22,993 nucleotides of DNA, from NCBI GenBank assembly GCA_021154985.1, contig JAJNQE010000124.1, positions 1 through 22,993 of the forward strand, read 5' to 3'. The DNA comes from Hydrogenophaga sp. (GTDB lineage: Bacteria; Pseudomonadota; Gammaproteobacteria; Burkholderiales; Burkholderiaceae_C). The notes under the pieces are model-generated. The model did no database searches. It was not told where the DNA came from and saw nothing but the letters and a program-made list of their open reading frames with translations. Below are positions 15,556 through 22,885 of this stretch, one piece after another. Position 1 is the stretch's first letter. Each line of letters opens with the position of its first letter. A program made the translations under genes and the position numbers.

Positions 15556-16671
15556 ATGTTCCTCAACGTCTCCCAACTCAGCGTGCGCTACCCCGGCCAG
15601 CCCCAGGCCGCGGTGGATGGCGTCACGCTCGGACTGCGCGCCGGCGACATCGGTGTGCTGATCGGCCCTTCGGGTTGCGGCAAGACCACCCTGCTGCGCG
15701 CGGTGGCGGGCCTGGAGCGCGCCAGCGGCGGCAGCATCACGCTCGAAGGCGAGAAGGTCAGCGACGGCACGCACCACATGCCGGCCGAGCAGCGCCGCAT
15801 CGGCATGGTGTTCCAGGACTACGCGCTCTTCCCGCACCTGGACGTGGGCAAGAACATCGCCTTTGGTATCGACCGCCTGCCGCGCAACGAGCGCGACTCG
15901 CGCGTGGCTGAGGTGCTCAAGCTGGTGGGCCTGGACGGCATGCAGAAGCGTTTTCCGCACGAGCTCTCGGGCGGGCAGCAGCAGCGCGTGGCGCTGGCCC
16001 GCGCGCTGGCGCCCCGCCCGCGCCTGCTGCTGCTCGACGAACCTTTCTCCAACCTCGACGTGGACCTGCGCGAGCGCCTGGCGCACGAGGTGCGCGGCAT
16101 CCTCAAGGCCGCCGGCGCCACCGCCCTTTTCGTCACGCACGACCAGCTCGAAGCCTTTGCCATCGGTGATGTGATCGGCGTGATGCACGAGGGCCACCTG
16201 CACCAGTGGGAAGACGCCTACGCGCTCTACCACCGCCCGGCAACGCGCTTCGTGGCCGAGTTCATCGGCCACGGTGTGTTCGCACCCGCGCAGATCAGCC
16301 AGGTGGGCAACGATGTCTCGGTGCAGACGCCGCTGGGTGCGCTGCAGGACGTGGACGAATGCCCGCTGCCCACGGCCTACGCCTCGGGCCTGTGCGACGT
16401 GCTGCTGCGCGCCGACGACATCGTGCACGACGACCACGCACCCGTGAAAGCACAGATCTTGCGCAAGGCGTTTCGCGGATCGGAGTTTCTCTACACGCTG
16501 CGCCTGGCCAGCGGCGAGGTGCTGATGACGCACGTGCCCTCGCACCACAACCACGCGGTGGGCGAGTGGATCGGCATCCGCGCCGAGGTGGACCACGTGG
16601 TCACCTTCGAGCGCGGATCGGGGGCTTCGAGCCCGCCGGCGCCGGGCGTGGCGCGGGCGGCCGTGGTCTGA
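15556..16671 (+). CDS. fbpC: Iron-type ABC transporter ATP-binding protein (FbpC-like)
   Basis: This 371-residue ATPase would power the divergent FbpB-like permease. Walker A is GPSGCGKT at 37-44. The Q-loop lies in MVFQDYALFPHLDVGKNIAFG (84-104), the signature LSGGQQQR at 137-144, Walker B LLLLDE at 157-162 and the H-loop His at 195. The C-terminal third is a TOBE-like regulatory domain, as in FbpC and PotA. The ATG at 15556 is chosen although no clear Shine-Dalgarno is visible. An earlier ATG at 15511 would place the start inside the Fur-like site and palindrome, so it is less likely unless the site acts on translation. The stop is immediately adjacent to that of the convergent PepSY gene. 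Confidence 0.9.
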   Translation: MFLNVSQLSVRYPGQPQAAVDGVTLGLRAGDIGVLIGPSGCGKTTLLRAVAGLERASGGSITLEGEKVSDGTHHMPAEQRRIGMVFQDYALFPHLDVGKNIAFGIDRLPRNERDSRVAEVLKLVGLDGMQKRFPHELSGGQQQRVALARALAPRPRLLLLDEPFSNLDVDLRERLAHEVRGILKAAGATALFVTHDQLEAFAIGDVIGVMHEGHLHQWEDAYALYHRPATRFVAEFIGHGVFAPAQISQVGNDVSVQTPLGALQDVDECPLPTAYASGLCDVLLRADDIVHDDHAPVKAQILRKAFRGSEFLYTLRLASGEVLMTHVPSHHNHAVGEWIGIRAEVDHVVTFERGSGASSPPAPGVARAAVV

Positions 16672-18090
16672 TCAGCCCAGCGCCCGCTTGAAGGCCGGCA
16701 GGCGGGAGACCACCAGCCAGTCCAGCAGCAACACCGCGAGCAGCACCGCCCCGCTGAGCGGAAACACCAGCGCCACCACACACATCACCACCGCACCGCC
16801 TTTCCACAGCGGCAGATTTTTCGGCACCGGCGGCGCCACGACACGCCAACTGCGCGCCGGCCGGCGCTTCCACCACATCACGATGCCGCTGACGCACAGG
16901 AACACGGTGGCAGCGCAGAAGAGCAGGTTGAGCGTTGCGTTCCACAGCCCCAGGTCGCCCTGGTGCAGGGCAATGCCCACCGCCATGCCTTTGGCCACCA
17001 GCGAGTAATCAGCGAACGCGGCCTCGGCGATCACGCGACCTGCGTACCGGTCCACATGCACCGTGCGGTCTTGCGTGGGATTTTTCAGATCACCGCTCAT
17101 GGTGTCCGCCGAGATGGTGAACACGCCGGTCTCGCTTTGCGGCAGCTGAATGTGGTGCTGCCCTTCAAAACCCAGCTGCTTCGCGAGCGCGGCCACGGTG
17201 TCGATGTTCACCGGCTGGCCGGCGGGAACGCCCACCGCACCGAGGGACGAGCCTGAAGCCGGCAGCGGCGTCTGCTCCAGTCCCCAGGGCACCTCTTTCT
17301 GGCCGGCGGTGTTCAGCGAAGCATGGTTGGCATCCGACTGCGGCACCGCGTCCCACTTGGCAGCCGGAAACGTGCCCCAGGGCTGCGCAAACTGCGCGCC
17401 CCACACACCCGTCCAGGAAAGTCCAGTGAGCAGAAACACGAACAGCACCGCGCTGATCCAGAAGCCCACGCTGGCGTGCAGCGAGCGCCACCACAAACGC
17501 CCCTTGAGCCGCAAGTCGGGCACCAGGACCTGCGCCCAGCGCGCAGCGCCACGCGGCCACCACAAATACAGGCCCGTCACGATCATCACGATGCCCAGAC
17601 CAGCGGCAATCTCGATCAGGCGGTCGCCCACATCACCGATGAGCAGGGTGCCGTGGATGCGTTCGGCCCAGGCGAACACGGTGTCCTGCTTGTCCACCAG
17701 GTGCAGCACCTGCGCGGTGTGCGGGTCCACCGCCACCGCCTCGGTGAGGCCGTCGCGCTCGACCACGAACCAGCTCGCCTGGTCGGGCGCGCGCGGGGCG
17801 ATGTATTCGCGCAGCGTGGCCTGCGAGCGCAGCGCGAGCACGGCGTCGGCCTGCTGGCTGACCGGCAGGGCCACGGCTTGCGGGCTCACGTGGACGGTGA
17901 ACCCCAGGCGCGTCTGGAAGCCGGTGAAAAACACCATGACGGCGCCTGTGACAGCCAGCATGAGCAGGAAAGGCACGACGTAAAGGCCGGCATAAAAGTG
18001 CCAGCGCCATGCGACGGCGTGAAAGCCGGGGTGACGGGACGGCCTTGTCCCCGCGTCCGCTGCGGACGCGCGTTCGGCGGTGCGGCTCAT
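16672..18090 (-). CDS. PepSY-associated membrane protein (PiuB-type), probable copper or iron handling
   Basis: The 472-residue inner-membrane protein belongs to the PepSY_TM group, often called iron-regulated or PiuB-like proteins and thought to reduce or move metals or electrons. Five hydrophobic segments are visible (about 31-54, 160-178, 205-228 and two near the C-terminus). Family-typical histidines sit at or near membrane edges: H31 in WHFYAGLYVVP, H146 in RIHGTLL, and H205 in SLHASVGFW. A large periplasmic part lies between the third and fourth segments. It follows the PCu(A)C copper chaperone gene by four bases, so copper is the more likely metal here even though an iron-type transporter gene converges on it. 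Confidence 0.87.
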   Translation of the reverse strand: MSRTAERASAADAGTRPSRHPGFHAVAWRWHFYAGLYVVPFLLMLAVTGAVMVFFTGFQTRLGFTVHVSPQAVALPVSQQADAVLALRSQATLREYIAPRAPDQASWFVVERDGLTEAVAVDPHTAQVLHLVDKQDTVFAWAERIHGTLLIGDVGDRLIEIAAGLGIVMIVTGLYLWWPRGAARWAQVLVPDLRLKGRLWWRSLHASVGFWISAVLFVFLLTGLSWTGVWGAQFAQPWGTFPAAKWDAVPQSDANHASLNTAGQKEVPWGLEQTPLPASGSSLGAVGVPAGQPVNIDTVAALAKQLGFEGQHHIQLPQSETGVFTISADTMSGDLKNPTQDRTVHVDRYAGRVIAEAAFADYSLVAKGMAVGIALHQGDLGLWNATLNLLFCAATVFLCVSGIVMWWKRRPARSWRVVAPPVPKNLPLWKGGAVVMCVVALVFPLSGAVLLAVLLLDWLVVSRLPAFKRALG

Positions 18091-18094
18091 GGCC

Positions 18095-18580
18095 TCAGTG
18101 CTTGTGTTGGCCGTGGGCCGCCGCAGCGGGCGCGGCAGCCGCGGCGTTGCCCAGCGGACGCGCTGTGGCCTTCACCTCCAGTGTCGAGCGCAAGCCGTCC
18201 TTGCTCTCCAGCACCAGCGTGACAGGCACCACATCGCCCGCCTTCACCGGCCCCTTGAGGTCCATCAGCATCACGTGGTAACCCCCGGGCTTGAGCTCCA
18301 CCGCCTTGCCGGCGGGCAAGGGCAGCGCGGGCACGGCGCGCATCTTCATCACGTCCTTGTCCATGGCCATTTCGTGGATTTCGACCACACCGGCGATCGG
18401 CGAGCTGACCTGCACCACGCGGGTATCGGCCTGGGCGGTGAGCTGCATGAAGGCGCCGGTGGTTTTCTGTTGCGCCACGGTGGCGCGCACCCAGGCGTCC
18501 TTGACTTCAACGTTGGCGGGCACTTGGGCCCAGGCGCTGGCGGTGAGCGACAGCAAGGTGGCGATGATGATTTTTTTCAT
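18095..18580 (-). CDS. Periplasmic copper chaperone PCu(A)C
   Basis: The 161-residue secreted protein has a signal peptide (1-18, ending SAWA) and one PCu(A)C domain. The family's copper motif H-x10-M-x21-H-x-M is present exactly: H69, M80, H102 and M104. It also has the typical EIHEM and LKPGGYHVMLMDL stretches. Such proteins bind Cu(I) in the periplasm and pass it to cytochrome oxidase CuA/CuB assembly. An Ala-rich linker leads to the C-terminal tail HGQHKH, which could add metal binding. AGGA lies 7 bases before the ATG. It sits between the DUF2946 and PepSY genes on one strand. Confidence 0.95.
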   Translation of the reverse strand: MKKIIIATLLSLTASAWAQVPANVEVKDAWVRATVAQQKTTGAFMQLTAQADTRVVQVSSPIAGVVEIHEMAMDKDVMKMRAVPALPLPAGKAVELKPGGYHVMLMDLKGPVKAGDVVPVTLVLESKDGLRSTLEVKATARPLGNAAAAAPAAAAHGQHKH

Positions 18581-18608
18581 GAGGGAATCCTGAGCATGTT
18601 TGAAACGG

Positions 18609-18650
18609 GTCCGACGGGCCAACGGCGTGCGACGCAACGCCGGGTCGGAC
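18609..18650 (-). promoter_or_regulatory. Long two-part hairpin in the leader of the PCu(A)C gene
   Basis: GTCCGAC (18609-18615) pairs with GTCGGAC (18644-18650), and inside it CGGCGT (18623-18628) pairs with ACGCCG (18637-18642) across an 8-base loop. On the minus-strand transcript this 42-base structure lies about 28 bases before the start codon, so it could protect the message or control translation. It has no T-tract downstream. Confidence 0.45.
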
Positions 18651-18652
18651 AC

Positions 18653-18679
18653 AAAAAAGGAGCGCCGCGCGCAACGCGG
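18653..18679 (-). terminator. Weak intrinsic terminator or attenuator after the DUF2946 gene
   Basis: On the minus strand CCGCG (18679-18675) and CGCGG (18669-18665) form a 5-base-pair hairpin, followed after six bases by six Ts (18658-18653). The gap between stem and T-tract is longer than usual, so termination would be partial at best. It separates the DUF2946 gene from the PCu(A)C gene. Confidence 0.35.
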
Positions 18680-18696
18680 GCGAACCGAAAGCAGGC

Positions 18697-19092
18697 TCAG
18701 GCGGCGGGCGGAGCGCGCGACTGCGTCGGCGACCACACAGGGGCCGGGCGGGCCGAAGTGAACGCCGTGGTGGGCACGCCGCCCCGGACGCTGACCGTGG
18801 TGGCCTGCGCCGGCTCGGGCGGCAGACCTGCGGCGCCCTGCATCGGGCACCACGGGCAATGGGCGGAGGCGTCCGCCATGTTGCCGGGCTTGGAGGGCTT
18901 GTCCGTGGGCGCCTCGGCCCCGCCGTCAACCCGCAGCCAGAGCACCCCGCTGGCGCTGCACACCTCCACCCAGCCCTGCCTGTCGGAACTGGACACCGCG
19001 GCCTGTGCCAGCGTGGGCACCAACGCGCCCCACAGCACGGCCAGCAGGGCCAGCCAGGCGGCAAAACGGTGGTGGAGGGGGCGCGAAAACAT
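18697..19092 (-). CDS. DUF2946 family protein, probable copper-operon member
   Basis: The 131-residue protein fits DUF2946: a signal or membrane segment at about 8-32 (FAAWLALLAVLWGALVPTLAQA), the VEVCSASG stretch with C45, and the HCPWC motif (H78, C79, C82). The function is unknown. Genes of this family are commonly found next to PCu(A)C chaperones and copper-type TonB receptors, which matches this neighbourhood. The cysteine and histidine residues could bind metal, but that is inference. No Shine-Dalgarno site is seen before the ATG at 19092. An ATG at 19134 would extend it by fourteen residues. Confidence 0.8.
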   Translation of the reverse strand: MFSRPLHHRFAAWLALLAVLWGALVPTLAQAAVSSSDRQGWVEVCSASGVLWLRVDGGAEAPTDKPSKPGNMADASAHCPWCPMQGAAGLPPEPAQATTVSVRGGVPTTAFTSARPAPVWSPTQSRAPPAA

Positions 19093-19130
19093 GGGTGCCG
19101 AGTTTATCAGCGGGGTCAACTGCGAGACGT

Positions 19131-19145
19131 GCACCCCCGGGGTGC
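19131..19145. repeat. Perfect GC palindrome between DUF2946 and gst genes
   Basis: GCACCCC-C-GGGGTGC is a perfect 7+1+7 inverted repeat in the 92-base divergent gap. GCACCCCC recurs at 19161-19168, exactly 30 bases on, and GGGTGC occurs at 19093-19098. It could be an operator or simply GC-rich intergenic DNA. Confidence 0.4.
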
Positions 19146-19184
19146 CCCACTACCATCGCGGCACCCCCAACAACGGAGACAGAC

Positions 19185-19829
19185 ATGCTCACACTCTGCG
19201 GCTTCGCAGCCAGCAACTACTACAACAAGGTCAAGCTCGCCCTGCTGGAAAAAGGCGTGGCGTTCGAGGAAGAACTGGCCTGGCTCGGCCAGACCGACAA
19301 GGCCGCCAGCCCGCTGGGCAAGGTGCCCTACCTCAAGACCGACGCGGGTCCGCTGTCCGAGTCCACCGTGCTGCTCGAATACATCGAAGACGCCTACCCC
19401 GCTCGCCCACTCATGCCGGCCGACGCGTTCCAGAAGGCCAAGGTGCGCGAGATCGTGCGCTACCTTGAACTGCACCTGGAACTGGTGGCGCGCAACCTCT
19501 ACGGCGAGGCCTTCTTCGGCGGCAAGATCAGCGACGCAGCCAAGGAAAAGACCGGTGAACAGCTCACCAAAAACGTGGCGGCGTTTGCGCAGCTGGTGAA
19601 GTTCTCGCCCTTCATCGCGGGCGACGCCTTCACGCTGGCCGACTGCGCTGCGGCGGTGCACCTGCCGCTGGTAAGCAGCGCCACCAAGATCATCTATGGC
19701 CGCGACTGCCTCGCCGACCTGCCGGTGCGCGAGTACCTGAAGATGCTGGGCGAGCGCCCGGCGGTACAAACCGTGAACGCCGACCGCAAGACCAACACCG
19801 AGCTGATGCTCAAGCGCGCCAAGGGCTGA
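19185..19829 (+). CDS. Glutathione S-transferase family protein
   Basis: The 214-residue protein has an N-terminal thioredoxin-like domain (1-75) with SNYYNKVKLALLEKG, the cis-proline segment GKVPYL (P48) and the glutathione-binding pair E59-S60 in LSESTVLLEYIED. A helical C-terminal domain follows, including FIAGDAFTLADCAAAVHLPL, the folding motif of the family. It would conjugate or otherwise use glutathione in the cytosol; the substrate is unknown. The start at 19185 has GGAG 7 bases upstream. It is divergent from the DUF2946 gene and convergent with the alcohol dehydrogenase gene, with no operon partner. Confidence 0.92.
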   Translation: MLTLCGFAASNYYNKVKLALLEKGVAFEEELAWLGQTDKAASPLGKVPYLKTDAGPLSESTVLLEYIEDAYPARPLMPADAFQKAKVREIVRYLELHLELVARNLYGEAFFGGKISDAAKEKTGEQLTKNVAAFAQLVKFSPFIAGDAFTLADCAAAVHLPLVSSATKIIYGRDCLADLPVREYLKMLGERPAVQTVNADRKTNTELMLKRAKG

Positions 19830-19868
19830 CGAGCGCCAAACCCCTCGCACACCAGGGACACCGAGGGT

Positions 19869-19935
19869 ACGGCTCCGCCGGCCCAAGGTGTCGCCCCCCT
19901 TGAGGGGGGTCGCGCCTCAGCGCGGCGGTGGGTGC
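19869..19935. repeat. GC-rich intergenic repeat of a type seen in Comamonadaceae, with terminator-like hairpin
   Basis: The gap between gst and the dehydrogenase gene holds the pattern GGCTCCGCCGGCCC, then CCCCCC-TTGA-GGGGGG (19894-19909), then GCGCCTCAGCGCGGCGG. I recall similar strings scattered between genes in Acidovorax and Hydrogenophaga-type genomes. The hairpin sits between two convergent genes and could stop transcription from either side, although there is no T-tract. Confidence 0.5.
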
Positions 19936-19937
19936 TC

Positions 19938-22070
19938 CTAGTTCTTGGGGCGAATGGCATCCGCCGTGCCCTGGATGAACGCCTTGATTTTTTGTACGTC
20001 ATCCATGCTCAGCTTGCCCGTGAAGTCCGGCATGCCGCGCTCGGTGGCCGGGCCCTTGAAGACGAACTTGTCGAGGTTCTCGATGTAGCCCGCGTCCATG
20101 TAAGCGAGGTTGGGGATGTTGCCACCGCGGTCCACACCGGGCACGCCGTGGCAGAACACGCAGTTGCTCACATACAGCGCGGTGCCGGTGGGCACGTGCG
20201 CCGGGTCGTACTTCACGCCGGCCACCAGCTTGTCCATCTGGTACTTCACGAACGCCGGCGCTGGCGCCTTGCCACCCACGGCAAAGGTGTAGACCGTGCC
20301 CGGGCCCTGGCGGTCGGTGGCGCGCTGCGCCAGGCCGTACACGCCGCCCCAGCCCACCGCGATCGACACGTACTGCTTGCCGTCCACCATGTAGGTGCTG
20401 GGCGCAGCGATCACGCCGGTGCCGGTGGGCGCTTCCCACAGCTGCTCGCCGGTGGTCGCGTTGTAGGCAATGAAGCGCCCGTCGGCCGTGCCCTGGAACA
20501 CCAGATTGCCAGCGGTGGTGAGCGTGCCGCCGTTCCAGGGCGAGATCTGCTCCTTGGTCCAGGCGGCCTGCTGCTTCACCGGGTCCCAGGCGATCAGGCG
20601 GCCGAAGGGTTTGCTGGTGGGCGCTTCCACGTTGGCGAACTTGCCCGTGTTCCAGCCCATGTTGGAGTGCGGCTCGCCCGGTCGATCGCCGTTGAACTTC
20701 CAGTCCTTGTTGTCCATGAGCGTCAGCGGCACACCCTGCACCGGCATGTAGACCAGGCCTGTGCTCGGGTTGAACGACATCGAGTGCCAGTTGCGCGCAC
20801 CGAAGGCGCTGGGGATGATCTCGCGCGGGCGGTCGCCAGCGCGTGCGATCGCGGTTTCGATCGGACGGCCGTTCTTGTCATAGCCACTGGCCCAGTTCAC
20901 GTCCACGAAGTTCTTGGCCGAGATGAACTGGCCCGTGACACGGTCGATGACGAAGAAGAAACCGTTCTTGGGCGCGTGCAGGATGACCTTGCGCGGCTTG
21001 CCTTCCAGCGTCAGGTCGGCCAGGATCATCGGTTGCGTGGAGGTGTAGTCCCAGTTGTCCCCGGGTGTCTGCTGGTAGTGCCAGACGTACTTGCCGGTGT
21101 CCGGATTGAGGGCCACGATGGACGCGAGATACAGGTTGTCGCCACCGGCCGGGCTGCGCTTGTCACGCTGCCACGGTGAGCCGTTGCCGGTGCCGATGTA
21201 CATCAGGTTGAGTTCGGGATCGAACGCCATGGCGTCCCACGCCGTGCCGCCGCCGCCGGCTTCCCACCACTTGCCTGCCGGGTCCCAGGTCTTGGCGGCC
21301 TTGGCCATGGACTCGTCTTCAAACGGCTTGCTCGGGTCCCCAGGCACCGTGAACCAGCGCCACTTCTGAGCACCACTCTTGGCGTCATACGCGGTGATGT
21401 AACCGCGCACGCCGTACTCGCCGCCCCCGTTGCCGATGATCACGTTGCCCTTGAACACGCGTGGTGCACCGGTGATGGTGTAGCTGAACTTGCGGTCGAT
21501 GATGGTGTCTTTTTCCCAGGCGACCTTGCCGGTGGCCGCGTCGAGTGCGATCAGGCGGCCGTCGTAAGACGCCACGAACACCTTGCCCTCGTGCAGCGCC
21601 ACGCCGCGGTTGACCACGTCGCAGCAGCCCTTGTAGCCGGCCTCACGCGGCACTTTGGGGTCGTAGCTCCAGATGCGCTGGCCCGTGCGCACGTCCACCG
21701 CGTGCACCACGCTCCAAGAGGCCGTGACGTACATGATGCCGTCGACCACCAGCGGCGTGGACTCCACACCGCGCTTGGACTCCAGGTTGTAAGACCACAC
21801 CAGGCCCAGCTCTTTCACGTTGGACGTGCTGATCTGGTTGAGCTTGGAGTGCCGGGTCTCCGCGTAGTCCAGGCCGTAGCTGGGCCAGTCGGGGGTCTGC
21901 TGAGCGTTGCTCTTCATGAACGCGGCGTTGACTTTGCTGACGGCAGCGGTGATGTGCGCCGCCGAGCCCTTGGCCGGGGCCTGGGCCATCGCGGTTGCGG
22001 TCAGTGCCAGGGAAGCCAGCAGGCCTGCGGCCGCTCGCCACCCGAGACGGGCCAGTGGTGTGGTGTTCAT
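19938..22070 (-). CDS. PQQ-dependent quinohaemoprotein alcohol dehydrogenase
   Basis: The 710-residue periplasmic enzyme oxidises primary alcohols with pyrroloquinoline quinone and passes electrons to its own cytochrome c domain (type II ADH). A signal peptide covers 1-30 (ATAMAQA). The eight-bladed propeller contains the neighbouring cysteines C149-C150 (GYKGCCDVVNRG) that form the ring over PQQ, and the catalytic Asp D341 in GDNWDYTS. The C-terminal haem domain has CVFCH at 637-641 and probable axial Met680 in RGMPDF. Two bases after D341 stands Thr343 rather than Asp, which points to calcium rather than a lanthanide. AGGAG lies 5 bases before this ATG; the ATG three bases upstream (22073) is the alternative. 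A broken activator gene lies divergently upstream. Confidence 0.94.
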   Translation of the reverse strand: MNTTPLARLGWRAAAGLLASLALTATAMAQAPAKGSAAHITAAVSKVNAAFMKSNAQQTPDWPSYGLDYAETRHSKLNQISTSNVKELGLVWSYNLESKRGVESTPLVVDGIMYVTASWSVVHAVDVRTGQRIWSYDPKVPREAGYKGCCDVVNRGVALHEGKVFVASYDGRLIALDAATGKVAWEKDTIIDRKFSYTITGAPRVFKGNVIIGNGGGEYGVRGYITAYDAKSGAQKWRWFTVPGDPSKPFEDESMAKAAKTWDPAGKWWEAGGGGTAWDAMAFDPELNLMYIGTGNGSPWQRDKRSPAGGDNLYLASIVALNPDTGKYVWHYQQTPGDNWDYTSTQPMILADLTLEGKPRKVILHAPKNGFFFVIDRVTGQFISAKNFVDVNWASGYDKNGRPIETAIARAGDRPREIIPSAFGARNWHSMSFNPSTGLVYMPVQGVPLTLMDNKDWKFNGDRPGEPHSNMGWNTGKFANVEAPTSKPFGRLIAWDPVKQQAAWTKEQISPWNGGTLTTAGNLVFQGTADGRFIAYNATTGEQLWEAPTGTGVIAAPSTYMVDGKQYVSIAVGWGGVYGLAQRATDRQGPGTVYTFAVGGKAPAPAFVKYQMDKLVAGVKYDPAHVPTGTALYVSNCVFCHGVPGVDRGGNIPNLAYMDAGYIENLDKFVFKGPATERGMPDFTGKLSMDDVQKIKAFIQGTADAIRPKN

Positions 22071-22209
22071 CATGTCTCCTGTGCAACCTGCTCTGGGCAG
22101 GGCTGTTGTGGGGCACCCGTTCAGGAACGCGCAGCGACCGCACATTCTTTGAGGGCATGGGCATGTTCCTCCTCCCACCCGGCAATTTCATCTTCGGGAT
22201 TTCCCTGAA

Positions 22210-22234
22210 CCGGAAGTGTTCCGGGGTGGAACAC
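22210..22234. promoter_or_regulatory. Overlapping palindromes, probable activator binding site
   Basis: GTGTTCC-GGGGT-GGAACAC (22216-22234) is a perfect 7+5+7 inverted repeat, and CCGGAA-GTG-TTCCGG (22210-22224) is a second perfect one overlapping it. They sit in the 272-base divergent gap, about 140 bases upstream of the dehydrogenase start, a usual distance for an enhancer-type site. No sigma-54 promoter with the GG-N10-GC pattern was found. Confidence 0.55.
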
Positions 22235-22345
22235 CGGCGATCGGAATGCCCACGCGAGGTGGCGCCAGACCCGGGCTTACCCGGATCGCGCCCGGCCCGC
22301 AGAACGGGATACTGCCCACAGCCCCCACGCCCGAGGAACACCCCC

Positions 22346-22885
22346 ATGCCCACGCCCGTGCCTGGCCACCCCCGATCGCCACACCAGCTGTTTTTTCAAA
22401 CACCCGAGCAGCGCACAGCGCTGGCCCGCCAGCAGTTCTTTGACGAAGGTGCCCGACCCTCCGGGCTGGTGGGAGAGGCGGTGCTGCAGTCGTGGATGCG
22501 CTGCCATGCCTCGCGCCGCGACCCGCTGGAGCGGGTGAGCTTCGAGCAGGTCAGCCGCAGCCGCGCCCACGCCAGCCTGAGTCGCAACCGCCAGTTGCTG
22601 CAGGCCGGCAACCTGGAGCTGCAGCAACTCGAAGCGGCGCTGCGCGGCACCGACTGCCGCGTGCTGCTGACCGATGCACAGGGCGTGATCATCCACGCCA
22701 CCGAGCTGCCGTCGGCGGTGCAACAACCGCTGCTCAAGACCGCGTCGCGCGTGGGCGTGAACATCGCCGAGCACCAGATCGGCACCACCGCGCCCGGCAT
22801 CGTGGTGCGCACCGGCGAAGCCTGCACCGTGGCCGGCGCCGAGCACTACTTTGTCGTCCCTGAAGAATCCCCGGAGCCCGCATAA
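22346..22885 (+). pseudogene. AcoR-type sigma-54 activator, N-terminal remnant (interrupted)
   Basis: The frame encodes 179 residues. The first 169 look like the sensory part of AcoR/Fis-family enhancer-binding proteins, which activate alcohol, acetoin or aromatic catabolism genes. SWMRCHASRRDP (49-60), LLTDAQGVIIHAT (107-119) and the GAF-type segment GVNIAEHQIGTTAP to GAEHYF (137-169) are all typical. Family members continue past HYF for roughly another 450 residues (AAA+ domain, helix-turn-helix). Here homology stops at about base 22852 and ten unrelated residues lead to a stop. GAGGA stands before the ATG. It is therefore probably a disrupted gene, the original regulator of the divergent alcohol dehydrogenase; a real short regulator without AAA+ domain is much less likely. 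Confidence 0.75.

Noticed and set aside
22074..22178. Cysteine-rich in-frame extension of the dehydrogenase from a GTG at 22178
   Set aside because: It would precede a normal signal peptide, and the AGGAG site near 22075 supports the start at 22070 or 22073.
22074..22210. Sigma-54 promoter for the alcohol dehydrogenase
   Set aside because: I looked for GG-N10-GC on the minus strand between the palindromes and the start and found no acceptable match.
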